Shown one piece after another: positions 1-6,916 of a stretch of 9,534 nt of DNA (position 1 is the stretch's first letter; each line of letters begins with the position of its first letter). Where the stretch lies: positions 331,767-341,300 of the forward strand of contig NZ_CP100376.1 in NCBI RefSeq assembly GCF_030515985.1, in the 5' to 3' direction. The notes under the pieces are model-generated. The model saw only the letters and a list, made by a program, of their open reading frames with translations. It ran no database searches and had not been told where the DNA came from. The stretch comes from Corynebacterium accolens. GTDB taxonomy: Bacteria > Actinomycetota > Actinomycetes > Mycobacteriales > Mycobacteriaceae. Made by a program: the position numbers and the translations under genes.

Positions 1-1697
1 TCCTCAAAGGCAACCGCAGCCTCAACCGGCTCCGTCACATCACTATCAACAGTGATTTCCACGTCAACGTTGCCAGCAGACTTCTCCGGAGTAAAGGTCG
101 TCTCACCCTTACCAATTACAGACTCGTCTGCCTTATTAACCAATTCCGCATTCAGGGTGTATTGCTTCCCTGGGACCAAATCCTTGTACTTAACGGTATC
201 GGTTACCTTAGCGCCGGACTCAACCGATTCACCCTTGGCAAGCTTCGCCTTGGTGGAAATCTCTGGGTTCCAGGTGGTATTTACAGTCTGCGCCTCGTCG
301 CTCAGGTCCTTGTGCTCTGCGATGACATTCTTCTTGTCAGAGTCAGAGTTGGACTTTCCTTCCGCATCAACCTCAGTAGAGGTCAAGGTTTCAAAAGCAA
401 CTGCCGCGTCAATGGGCTTCTTAAGACCGCTGTCAACAGTGATCTCCACGTCCACGTCGCCGGAGGACTTTTCTGGAGTAAAGGTCTTCTTGCCCTTGCC
501 GACGACCTGGTGGTCTCCAGCCTTATCCTTCAGCTCAGCCTCAAGGGTGTATTTCTTGTTCGGGACCAGGTCCTCATAGTGAACCGTATCCTTCACCTTG
601 GCACCAGCAACAACCTGGTCAGCATCGTCGGCAAACTCTGCCTTGGTGCGAATCTTGGGCTGCAACTTCTTCTCGGATGCACTAGTAGTTGGAGTCGATT
701 CGCTAGGCTCAGTGCTTGGCTGAGTAGTGGTTTGCTCCGTCGAAGGTTCCTCAGAGGAAGTGGTCTCCTCTGTCGAGGTCTCCTCATCGGAAGGCTGCTC
801 TTCCGTGGAGTTCGGAGTGCTCTCTTCCTCCGTAGGCTCATCTTCCGTGGTTTCTTCCTCGGAAGGCTGCTCGGGAGTCGTGGATTCCTCCGGCTCGTCC
901 CCCTCGGTATCAGGTAGACCAGGCTGATCCGGCGGCATCACAGGCTGGTCCCTGCGTGTTTTATCGACCCTACCTTTATCATCGTGAGGACGAACAATCG
1001 TGATATAAGCATCTTCAGGCTGTTCCGGAATCTGCACGGATGGATCTTTTTCGAATTTTGGCGGGTCATAGTCGTCTACAATTCGATACCCAGTCAGTTC
1101 CGTAAATTCCTCGTGGCTTCCCGTAAAGCTAGGGTATGTAGGCTGACCTGGATCAAGCGCACCGTAAGATGGGTCTCGGCCAGTAATAGTAGCGGCAGCT
1201 ATAGCCCGTGATGTGTCCTTCTCAGCAATTAAAGCTGCTAAATACACGGAGTAGTTTGCAGCAGCCTTACTATCCTTCCGCTTCGCTGCATCCTTCAATT
1301 TCCGTGCAAGATTGATCACACCATCCCTGTATTCGGGTGAGATTTCAAGCCTTTCTGCGTTTTCCTTCGCATATACCCGATTTGTTTGCAGTGGGATTTG
1401 GGCGAATGGTTCGATACACCAGCCCCATCCCACGTTGTTGTTCGGGTTTCCTTTACCAGCACCCTCTGGCGGCGTTCCTGCCCAAACAAGTGGCCCCCAA
1501 GAAGTATCTACTCCTTTGGGCATAATCTTGTTTACATCTCCCAAACTTACATTTGGCTCAAAATCTGTAGGATTACTTTCCCCAGCATTTGCTTGATTCC
1601 AGGGAACAGTGACCATAGCAGCAATAACCGCAAATGCAGCAAAGATTGCGGTTAATACAGTCCACTTTCTCCGGGATAAATCGCGCACTCCGCTCAT
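1..1697 (-). CDS. VaFE-repeat (T-Q ester-bond) surface adhesin, 5' part, truncated by window edge
   Basis: A cell-surface protein; 565 codons are visible and the C-terminus lies beyond the window. The start is the ATG at 1697, preceded by a purine-rich GGGGAG ribosome site. Residues 1-38 form a signal peptide (RRK, a hydrophobic stretch at 13-31, then ANA before Gly39). Residues 39-250 are a head domain whose only cysteine, Cys94 in GWGWCIEPF, resembles the cysteine of thioester adhesin domains. No clear TQxA partner motif is seen, so thioester chemistry is uncertain. Residues 265-341 are an acidic Glu/Ser/Thr/Pro linker. Two VaFE-type domains follow (about 346-473 and 478 onward), with DLVPxKxYTL and AVAFE motifs. 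The first has Thr351, Asp370, Glu436, His462 and Gln470, spaced much like the ester-bond residues of Clostridium perfringens Cpe0147 as I recall them. Such proteins usually end in more repeats and an LPxTG sortase signal; neither is visible here. No neighbouring sortase or pilin gene is seen. Confidence 0.88.
   Translation of the reverse strand, partial: MSGVRDLSRRKWTVLTAIFAAFAVIAAMVTVPWNQANAGESNPTDFEPNVSLGDVNKIMPKGVDTSWGPLVWAGTPPEGAGKGNPNNNVGWGWCIEPFAQIPLQTNRVYAKENAERLEISPEYRDGVINLARKLKDAAKRKDSKAAANYSVYLAALIAEKDTSRAIAAATITGRDPSYGALDPGQPTYPSFTGSHEEFTELTGYRIVDDYDPPKFEKDPSVQIPEQPEDAYITIVRPHDDKGRVDKTRRDQPVMPPDQPGLPDTEGDEPEESTTPEQPSEEETTEDEPTEEESTPNSTEEQPSDEETSTEETTSSEEPSTEQTTTQPSTEPSESTPTTSASEKKLQPKIRTKAEFADDADQVVAGAKVKDTVHYEDLVPNKKYTLEAELKDKAGDHQVVGKGKKTFTPEKSSGDVDVEITVDSGLKKPIDAAVAFETLTSTEVDAEGKSNSDSDKKNVIAEHKDLSDEAQTVNTTWNPEISTKAKLAKGESVESGAKVTDTVKYKDLVPGKQYTLNAELVNKADESVIGKGETTFTPEKSAGNVDVEITVDSDVTEPVEAAVAFE
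3..662 (-). repeat. Tandem VaFE/T-Q ester-bond domain repeats inside the adhesin gene
   Basis: Two tandem units are visible, about 279-662 (complete) and 3-266 (cut by the edge), with a period of about 129-131 codons. Both carry I-x-T-K-A at the start, DTV-x-Y-x-DLVP, YTL-x-AEL, TFTPEKS, VDVEITVDS and AVAFE. The first ends with HKDLSDEAQTV. The nucleotide sequences are also alike, for example the stretches encoding VDVEITVDS near 49-75 and 436-462, so the array could expand or contract by recombination. Each unit is expected to be a beta-sandwich locked by a Thr-Gln ester crosslink, forming a stiff stalk. Confidence 0.85.
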
Positions 1698-1736
1698 CTT
1701 CTCCCCTTTAAAAAGACATCTTCTTACAATTCGCAT

Positions 1737-1764
1737 CTACACAACTCGAACTTCAGCTGTGTAG
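1737..1764. promoter_or_regulatory. 28-bp imperfect palindrome upstream of the adhesin gene
   Basis: The plus-strand arms are CTACACAACT (1737-1746) and AGCTGTGTAG (1755-1764), separated by 8 bases; they match at 9 of 10 positions. The site lies 40-67 bases upstream of the adhesin start codon. It could be an operator for a dimeric regulator or a stem in the mRNA leader. I could not place clear -35 and -10 boxes around it, so the promoter itself is unassigned. Confidence 0.4.
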
Positions 1765-1916
1765 AACCTAAATGTGAAACTTGAACACACGATAGACGAT
1801 CCCTGTTCACTAACCGCTACGATCGCCACCGTTTGTGCCTTTAGGAGAGTACCAGTCCATGCGTTCAAAGAGAATTATTTCAAACTTATCCAAGTGATAC
1901 GTCAACGAATTTACTA

Positions 1917-1952
1917 TGCCAATTCCGGTTTACCGATAAACGGAAGCTGGCA
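1917..1952. other. Imperfect 36-base hairpin in the AT-rich spacer
   Basis: TGCCA (1917-1921) pairs with TGGCA (1948-1952), TCCG (1924-1927) with CGGA (1941-1944), and TTTA (1929-1932) with TAAA (1937-1940). The loop is CCGA, with small internal loops or bulges of 2/3 and 1/0 bases. No T-run follows on either strand, so a simple terminator is unlikely. It could be part of a small RNA, a leader structure or chance. Confidence 0.35.
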
Positions 1953-2725
1953 ATTAAAACCGTCATAAATAAACCTTTATTCGAAGGTGAACTTCACTCC
2001 AGAATACTATAGGTTAATAGATAACTTACAGCTTTTAGTAGATTTACCATTTCTATTGACGCTGTTACCAGCATTTTCTGAACTCAGTCTTGCACCCCAC
2101 TAAATGTCGGTACACTTTTTAAACAGTCACAAACATTGGTTTTACGCAATACGAGCCTTCAATCACCTGAACTCCCAAAATGAAAGACCGCAAACAATGG
2201 CGACCACATGTTCGATTCAACTTACCTTCAGACATTATTCAGTTATGTATAACTCCCCTGTAGGCACTGATTAAGAAAATTATTTGCATTTAAGGAAATG
2301 CTTTCAAGAAGTGTCAAACGTCACAGGAAAACGTGCATACTTCGCGCAAAAATGCACTGTAAATAGAAGTCGTGCAGTAATTGAAGCGTCCACTAAAATG
2401 GGGGATAAACCAAAGTTACAGTCTGCTTTTCTAAAGTTTGACAGGAAATGGACGCTACTTTGGCTTAAGCCACTTTAATGAGCTAAATCCCATCAAATGT
2501 CAGCTTTTATTAGCGTCAACCTCCAGTGCACCCCTCGCACCCACCGGCGTTGTATTATATTGCACTCCGGTTAAACTTAATAGCGAATGTCACACTTCAG
2601 GACGAATAATGCGGGTCTAATGCCACATATTGGACTAAAGCATTTTTTCCGTCAATAGCTTCTAAAACAAATTTTAATGAACGAATCAACAAGTTGAATT
2701 CCATATAGTTACTCGCCTTTTACGG

Positions 2726-2734
2726 TGCTAGTAT
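2726..2734 (+). promoter_or_regulatory. Extended -10 promoter for the small exported-protein gene
   Basis: TG-C-TAGTAT (TG at 2726-2727, hexamer 2729-2734) fits an extended -10 element. It would start transcription near 2741 and give a leader of about 33 nt. No good -35 box sits 17-18 bases upstream, which is common for extended -10 promoters and in corynebacteria. The leader contains the GAAAGGA ribosome site at 2761-2767. Confidence 0.45.
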
Positions 2735-2773
2735 TTTTATCGGTTTCAGACACTAACCCAGAAAGGATCGGAA

Positions 2774-3220
2774 ATGTCTATTCCTTCTTTTATTGCTAGC
2801 GCCATCGCTGCTGTACTACCGCTAACTGGCAGCACCGGCCCAGTTGACGCCCAGGACCAGCTTGCTGAGCCAGAGGTAACCCAGACCGCTGACGTTGAGC
2901 AGTCCACCGACCAGTCCGATGAGCCCGGCGCTCACGCCGAAAAGGGCCATATCACCGGTGACAAGGAAGATGTAATCAACGGAGACCAGGACTATTCTGC
3001 ACCTATCCTGCAGAGCGGTAAGTTGGCTGTGCAGCGCGAACTCGCGCTCGCTACTGACGAGCTGGGCCACGAGTTCATGAACATCGACTTCAAGGACAGC
3101 CACAGCGCACACCTGACCTTCCCAGACACCTATAACCCGGATACTGACCAGGCAGCCGTGGACCGCGTGCTGGAAGCACTCAAGATCAACGGCTACGACA
3201 ACCTGACCGCCGCTTACTAA
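2774..3220 (+). CDS. Small acidic, probably exported protein of unknown function (148 aa)
   Basis: I do not recognise the family. The ATG at 2774 follows GAAAGGA with 6 bases of spacing, a strong ribosome site that fixes the start. Residues 3-19 are hydrophobic (IPSFIASAIAAVLPLTG) and VDA at 24-26 resembles a signal-peptidase site. The usual Lys/Arg before the core is missing, so export is likely but not certain. Residues 27-73 are strongly acidic and probably disordered. Residues 75-148 look folded, with amphipathic stretches at 82-97 and 126-138 and an ending NGYDNLTAAY. There is no cysteine, no LPxTG and no transmembrane segment after the N-terminus. All five Lys codons are AAG and all five Asn codons are AAC, as in highly expressed corynebacterial genes. 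It is a single-gene unit with its own promoter and a strong terminator, divergent from the adhesin. A secreted or envelope-associated role is inference. Confidence 0.75.
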   Translation: MSIPSFIASAIAAVLPLTGSTGPVDAQDQLAEPEVTQTADVEQSTDQSDEPGAHAEKGHITGDKEDVINGDQDYSAPILQSGKLAVQRELALATDELGHEFMNIDFKDSHSAHLTFPDTYNPDTDQAAVDRVLEALKINGYDNLTAAY

Positions 3221-3239
3221 AGCTGAACGGTCATAGCCT

Positions 3240-3253
3240 CGGGGAGCGCCCCG
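3240..3253. other. Short GC hairpin after the exported-protein gene
   Basis: CGGGG (3240-3244) and CCCCG (3249-3253) enclose a 4-base loop. It lies 20 bases after the stop codon and just before the larger terminator. It may help pause transcription, but has no T-run of its own. Confidence 0.35.
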
Positions 3254-3263
3254 CGGAATCCTA

Positions 3264-3306
3264 AAGAAGGGGCGAGGTACCTCAGCAAGGTACCTCGCCC
3301 CTTCTT
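3264..3306. terminator. Strong bidirectional hairpin terminator between convergent genes
   Basis: A perfect 19-bp stem, AAGAAGGGGCGAGGTACCT (3264-3282) with its exact complement at 3288-3306, closes a 5-base loop. The plus-strand side continues ACTTTTA. The minus-strand side ends the stem in TTCTT followed by another T, so it can stop transcripts from both the exported-protein gene and purA. Confidence 0.85.
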
Positions 3307-3356
3307 ACTTTTATGAGCTCGCGGCTAGGCCGAGCTCATCACCGCAAATACGTCCA

Positions 3357-4649
3357 TTACTGGTCTTCCATGACATCGTGGCGCACGATGGTTTGGTCGC
3401 GGCCAGGTCCGACACCGATATAAGAGATGCGGCAGCCGGACAGCTCTTCAAGGCGCAGCACATAATCCTGTGCCTTCTGCGGAAGCTCCTCGAAGGTGGC
3501 GCACTCGGATATGTCCTCGTCCCACGCCGGCATGGTTTCAAAAATCGGCTCGGCGTGGTGGAACTCAGACTGGGTAACCGGCATCTCGTCATAACGCTTG
3601 CCGTCGACGTCATAAGCCACGCAGATAGGGATTTCCCCAATACCGGTCAGCACATCGAGCTTGGTCAAGAAGTAATCCGTAAACCCGTTTACGCGCGTAG
3701 CGTAACGAGCAATCACGGAATCGTACCAACCGCAGCGGCGTGTGCGGCCGGTGTTCACGCCGACCTCGCCGCCGGTGGTCTGCAGGTACTCGCCCCACTT
3801 ATCAAACAGCTCGGTAGGGAACGGTCCGGCGCCCACGCGGGTGGTATAGGCCTTGATAATGCCCAGCGAGGTCTTAATCCTCGTCGGCCCAATGCCAGAG
3901 CCAACCGATGCCCCACCCGCAGTCGGATTCGAGGAAGTCACAAACGGATAGGTACCGTGGTCGACGTCCAACATGGTGGCCTGGCCGCCCTCCATGAGCA
4001 CGTTCTGACCATTGGCAAGCGCTTGGTTAAGCTCAAGCTCCGCGTCAATAACCATGGGGCGCAGGCGCTCGCGATAGCTCAGGAAGTACTCCACAATCTG
4101 CTCTGCCTCGATGGCCTTACGATTGTACATCTTCACCAGCATCTGGTTCTTGATCTCCAGCGCGGACTCCACCTTCTGCCGCAGGATGGATTCGTCGAAG
4201 ATATCTTGCACGCGAATACCAATGCGCGCGACCTTATCAGCGTAGGTCGGCCCAATGCCGCGGCCGGTGGTACCGATGGCGCGCTTGCCCAAAAAGCGTT
4301 CCTGCACGCGGTCGAGGGTCTGGTGGTACGGCGCCACGAGGTGCGCGTTCGCGGAAATCTTCAGGCGGGAGGCATTCGCCCCTCGTGCCTCGAGGCCATC
4401 AATCTCATCAAAGAGCGCCTCAAGGTTAATCACCACGCCGTTGCCCAGCACCGGGGTGGCGTTTTCAGAAAGAATCCCGGCGGGCAGGAGCTTCAGCTCG
4501 TATTTTTCACCGCCGACCACGACGGTGTGCCCGGCGTTATTGCCGCCGTTCGGCTTGACTACGTAGTCAACTTTCCCGCCAAGTATATCGGTAGCCTTGC
4601 CCTTGCCTTCGTCGCCCCATTGGGCGCCGACAATGACGATCGCTGCCAT
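3357..4649 (-). CDS. purA: Adenylosuccinate synthetase
   Basis: It catalyses IMP + aspartate + GTP to adenylosuccinate, the first committed step from IMP to AMP, in the cytoplasm as a homodimer. The 430-residue length is normal for the family. The N-terminal glycine-rich loop [11 protein letters not shown] is at residues 8-18, with catalytic Asp13. [10 protein letters not shown] carries catalytic His41. [11 protein letters not shown] is the IMP-binding loop, TGRTRRCGW holds the conserved arginines that bind IMP/aspartate, and the C-terminal VGPGRDQTI is the GTP-site segment. No key residue is missing. The ATG at 4649 has GAGGAAG about 11 bases upstream, slightly far but acceptable. It is divergent from the gene at 4738 and converges on the exported-protein gene across the shared terminator, so it is probably monocistronic. 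Confidence 0.98.
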   Translation of the reverse strand: MAAIVIVGAQWGDEGKGKATDILGGKVDYVVKPNGGNNAGHTVVVGGEKYELKLLPAGILSENATPVLGNGVVINLEALFDEIDGLEARGANASRLKISANAHLVAPYHQTLDRVQERFLGKRAIGTTGRGIGPTYADKVARIGIRVQDIFDESILRQKVESALEIKNQMLVKMYNRKAIEAEQIVEYFLSYRERLRPMVIDAELELNQALANGQNVLMEGGQATMLDVDHGTYPFVTSSNPTAGGASVGSGIGPTRIKTSLGIIKAYTTRVGAGPFPTELFDKWGEYLQTTGGEVGVNTGRTRRCGWYDSVIARYATRVNGFTDYFLTKLDVLTGIGEIPICVAYDVDGKRYDEMPVTQSEFHHAEPIFETMPAWDEDISECATFEELPQKAQDYVLRLEELSGCRISYIGVGPGRDQTIVRHDVMEDQ

Positions 4650-4724
4650 CTTTTAAGTCACTTCCTCATTATTGAAGCCAAAATACGCATTTACCTTACA
4701 CTTTTCTGGCCGGATTAGCCCACG

Positions 4725-4730
4725 TAGCAT
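4725..4730 (+). promoter_or_regulatory. Candidate -10 box for a leaderless transcript of the kinase-like gene
   Basis: TAGCAT (4725-4730) fits the corynebacterial TAnnnT -10 pattern. It lies 7 bases before the ATG at 4738, the spacing expected when transcription starts on the first base of the start codon. No Shine-Dalgarno sequence is seen before any of the ATGs at 4729, 4732 or 4738. A good -35 box is not evident. Confidence 0.35.
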
Positions 4731-4737
4731 GATGTAC

Positions 4738-5553
4738 ATGCGTTTTTTGTTCCTCCGCTGCGGTGCCTCGGACATTGACTTGCCCGCAGAGGCTTTTGAC
4801 CTTTCGGCCGTTCCTTCCCGCAAGGAGCTCGCGCTTATCGATGCCGCCGCCACCGATCTCCTCCCCCACGATCCCACGCCTTCGCTGGACGAGATCGCCG
4901 CGCAGCCCGATGTCCGCCACCTCGGCGCCCCTGCCGCCGCCCCGCAGGAGCCGTACTTGGAGGACCGCCTGCGCATCGTCGTCGCGGGCTCGGACTCGGC
5001 GCTGAACGCCGTCATCACCCGGCTCATGCGCGCCGATAACCTGTGGGCCGAGGTCGCGTTCATCCCCACGGGCGAGTCGGCCGCCGCCGCCAATTGGGGC
5101 CTTCCCGCCGCGCCGCAGGAGGCCCTTGAGCTCGCCCGCACCGCCCCGGTTCGCCCGGTGCCGCTTATCCGCAACGATTCCGGCCAGGCCGTCGCCGGCT
5201 CCGCGACCATCTCGGATTGGTCCAATGGCCCGTTTACCGGTGGAATCATCATCGATGATGACACCCTCGCCGCCTCCGGTCGCGGCACTTTTGGCGCGCG
5301 GCTGGTCCCCATGACCGATGCTCCGGGCATCCTAGCGGCCCGCGCGACATCGCCCGTCGAGCCCGAAGGTCGCCTGCGTTCCTTGCTGCGCAAACCCGGC
5401 CGCCTCGACCCGGATTCCGTCCACACCGGCCGCGCGGTCCAGGCAGGCGGCCCCCAGCTGCGCGTGCTTGTCGATGCCATCCCCCACAAACGCCCCCTCA
5501 CCCGCGTCACCTTCTACCGCCACCTGCGCGACCTCCAAATCGCACGCCCCTAG
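4738..5553 (+). CDS. Diacylglycerol-kinase-fold-like protein with degraded ATP motif (about 271 aa)
   Basis: The order of recognisable pieces resembles bacterial lipid kinases of the DgkB/YegS type. RIVVAGSDSALNAVITRL (residues about 79-96) sits where those enzymes have VxGGDGTLNEVVxGL. AEVAFIPTGESAAAANWGLP (104-123) matches the LGIIPLGTGNDFAxxLGLP segment. HTGRAVQAGG...RVLVDAIPxxRPLTRVTFYRHL near the C-terminus (about 228-263) matches the vDGE-containing C-terminal beta domain. The catalytic-site GGDGT has become AGSDS (83-87), GTGND has become TGESA and vDGE has become VDAI, so kinase activity is doubtful; binding of a lipid or nucleotide remains possible. I chose the ATG at 4738 (leaderless context); 4729 and 4732 would add 2-3 residues, while the TTG at 4672 would lie over the purA promoter. 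GC is high, like the core genome. Homology is judged by eye only; a conserved corynebacterial protein of unknown role is the fallback. Confidence 0.7.
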   Translation: MRFLFLRCGASDIDLPAEAFDLSAVPSRKELALIDAAATDLLPHDPTPSLDEIAAQPDVRHLGAPAAAPQEPYLEDRLRIVVAGSDSALNAVITRLMRADNLWAEVAFIPTGESAAAANWGLPAAPQEALELARTAPVRPVPLIRNDSGQAVAGSATISDWSNGPFTGGIIIDDDTLAASGRGTFGARLVPMTDAPGILAARATSPVEPEGRLRSLLRKPGRLDPDSVHTGRAVQAGGPQLRVLVDAIPHKRPLTRVTFYRHLRDLQIARP

Positions 5554-5613
5554 TCCACTCTTCACAGCTAACGCCGACTTCCCTTGGCTCTTAGCGCTGC
5601 CCCCGCACCGGCG

Positions 5614-5640
5614 CCCCGCTCGGCGGATATGCGGGCGGGG
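5614..5640. terminator. Possible GC-rich hairpin terminator between convergent genes
   Basis: CCCCGCTCG (5614-5622) pairs with CGGGCGGGG (5632-5640), a 9-bp stem with one G-T pair and a 9-base loop. It lies between the stop codons of the kinase-like gene (5553) and the FUSC gene (5646). No T-run follows on either strand, so it may be an atypical terminator or only a transcript-end stem. Confidence 0.35.
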
Positions 5641-5645
5641 TCCTG

Positions 5646-6860
5646 CTAATTCTGCCCCTTCTGCTTATCTTTGCGTTCCCACACCTCTGGCGGGAACGCC
5701 GGGTGCGTAGAGGTAGGAACTAGGTGCGCGACGGCAGACTCGCGCGAGAGTCCGCACACCATCAGCATGTCCACAACAATGGATCTCGTCTGCGCGAGAA
5801 TCGTATACGCAGAAAGCGTCGCGTCTTCTTCGATAAGATCCATGCCTGCTTGACCGCCCACGTAGCGCAGCCGCTGCACCAGCTCGGGTATCTCTATCGC
5901 CTCATCGTGGTCCCGCTTTTGCCTGCCGTAGAGCTCTCCCACCGCGAGGATAATTTCTGATAGTTCTTCCAAGAGCTCTAACTGCTTCTCGGACACGGTA
6001 TCGCCGTCTTCAGTAAGCACGAGCGCGCGGCGCGATAAGACCCGCACCCCACGCACCGCATTATCTACCGGCAACAAGATGCGCTCTAGGGACCGAATGC
6101 TCCTGCGCGAGGTCCACAAAAGCGGCGATACTTCCGATGCCTCCCTCCCCGATTGCGCCGCACTCAACAGCGTATTCACGTCATTTTGCGTGCCGCGCAC
6201 CGCATCGCGGGCATCGCGAATAATCTCAGGATTGGTATCGCGGATGCCATGCGTGACGTCATTGAGAATGCTCGATGCAATCCGCAGCACCTTCGACACC
6301 TCGCGCCTTGCTTCCTTCAACGGCGAATTCGGGATCAGTGCAATCGTGATAAGCCCAATGCCGGAACCAATCATCGCGTCGATGGCCCGGTGCAGGCCAC
6401 CTGGCCCCTCGGTCGGCGGAAAAATCGTGGCGATAAGGATGGAACCAAAAACAATCTGGTTGGACACCAGCGGCGATTTCGTAATAAAGGACCCCACCAC
6501 CAGGCCGGCTCCCACGATGAACAGGATCTGGAACGGGCCCTGCCCCACCACTTGGAAGAGCAAATCGCCCACGGCTACACCGACGATGCCGCCCAGCGAC
6601 ATCTCCACTGCCTTTTTCATCCTGTCCCCGCCCGAAAGCCCCAGAATGATGACTGCCGAGATGGGCGCGAAGAACGGCTGCGGATGCCCAAAGAGAGAGC
6701 TAGCCACCCAATACGCCAATGCGGCACCGACGGTGGCCTGGATTATATAAACGAAGCGCGAGCGGATGCGTTGCAGACGCGATAATACTGAGCGGTCCAC
6801 CACCCGCAGCATTTGCCTCGTTGAGACTCTTTGTTTCGCTTCCGACATGACCTCCAGCAT
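5646..6860 (-). CDS. FUSC-family (aromatic acid exporter-like) membrane protein
   Basis: An inner-membrane protein of the fusaric-acid-resistance/aromatic acid exporter type. From the chosen start, residues about 37-57, 63-75, 88-104, 109-126, 131-147 and 163-180 are hydrophobic, giving the six-helix bundle usual for one FUSC domain. Positively charged residues precede helix 1 (SRLQRIRSR). The last 220 residues are soluble, helical and rich in charge, as expected for a cytoplasmic domain. At about 404 aa it is a one-module protein, shorter than the two-module YccS/AaeB type. Substrate cannot be told. The reading frame stays open upstream to 7046, but that part (Arg/Gly-rich) overlaps the divergent HNH gene and lacks protein character. 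The ATG at 6860 has GGAG 9 bases upstream; ATGs at 6875 and 6848 are alternatives. It probably forms its own transcription unit. Confidence 0.85.
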   Translation of the reverse strand: MLEVMSEAKQRVSTRQMLRVVDRSVLSRLQRIRSRFVYIIQATVGAALAYWVASSLFGHPQPFFAPISAVIILGLSGGDRMKKAVEMSLGGIVGVAVGDLLFQVVGQGPFQILFIVGAGLVVGSFITKSPLVSNQIVFGSILIATIFPPTEGPGGLHRAIDAMIGSGIGLITIALIPNSPLKEARREVSKVLRIASSILNDVTHGIRDTNPEIIRDARDAVRGTQNDVNTLLSAAQSGREASEVSPLLWTSRRSIRSLERILLPVDNAVRGVRVLSRRALVLTEDGDTVSEKQLELLEELSEIILAVGELYGRQKRDHDEAIEIPELVQRLRYVGGQAGMDLIEEDATLSAYTILAQTRSIVVDMLMVCGLSRESAVAHLVPTSTHPAFPPEVWERKDKQKGQN

Positions 6861-6916
6861 AGAAGACCGCTCCATACCACCGCCCCCGAATACCCGCATC
6901 CCGGCCCGCGCCAGGT

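Larger units (their letters stand above)
1698..2773. other. AT-rich intergenic spacer, about 1.08 kb, no convincing gene
   Basis: The spacer separates the divergent adhesin and small exported-protein genes. A sampled line (2101-2160) is about 37% GC, against about 67% for a line inside fba (8761-8820). The only open frames are short plus-strand runs of 60-64 codons at 1774, 2284 and 2438, with non-ATG or unsupported starts, no ribosome sites and no recognisable protein sequence. It holds the palindrome at 1737-1764, the hairpin at 1917-1952 and the promoter near 2729. I see no tRNA, transposase remnant or long repeat. Confidence 0.65.

Noticed and set aside
162..917. 251-codon plus-strand open frame over the adhesin
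   Set aside because: It lies opposite the repeat and linker region; its Leu/Arg/Ser-rich translation is a mirror of the acidic linker, with no start signals.
1773..1789. GlxR/CRP-like site TGTG...CACA upstream of the adhesin
   Set aside because: The half-sites are 9 bases apart instead of the 8 required by TGTGA-N6-TCACA, and the second half lacks the T, so it is a near miss.
1774..2620. Three short plus-strand frames (1774-1968, 2284-2478, 2438-2620) in the AT-rich spacer
   Set aside because: They have weak or non-ATG starts, no Shine-Dalgarno sequence, two overlap each other, and none looks like a known protein.
3378..4718. 446-codon plus-strand open frame antisense to purA
   Set aside because: It is a shadow of purA, whose conserved residues are intact. 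It has no protein-family character and reflects GC-rich codon bias.
4672..4737. N-terminal extension of the kinase-like protein to a TTG at 4672
   Set aside because: It would place coding sequence over the purA leader and promoter and has no ribosome site; the ATG cluster at 4729-4738 is better.
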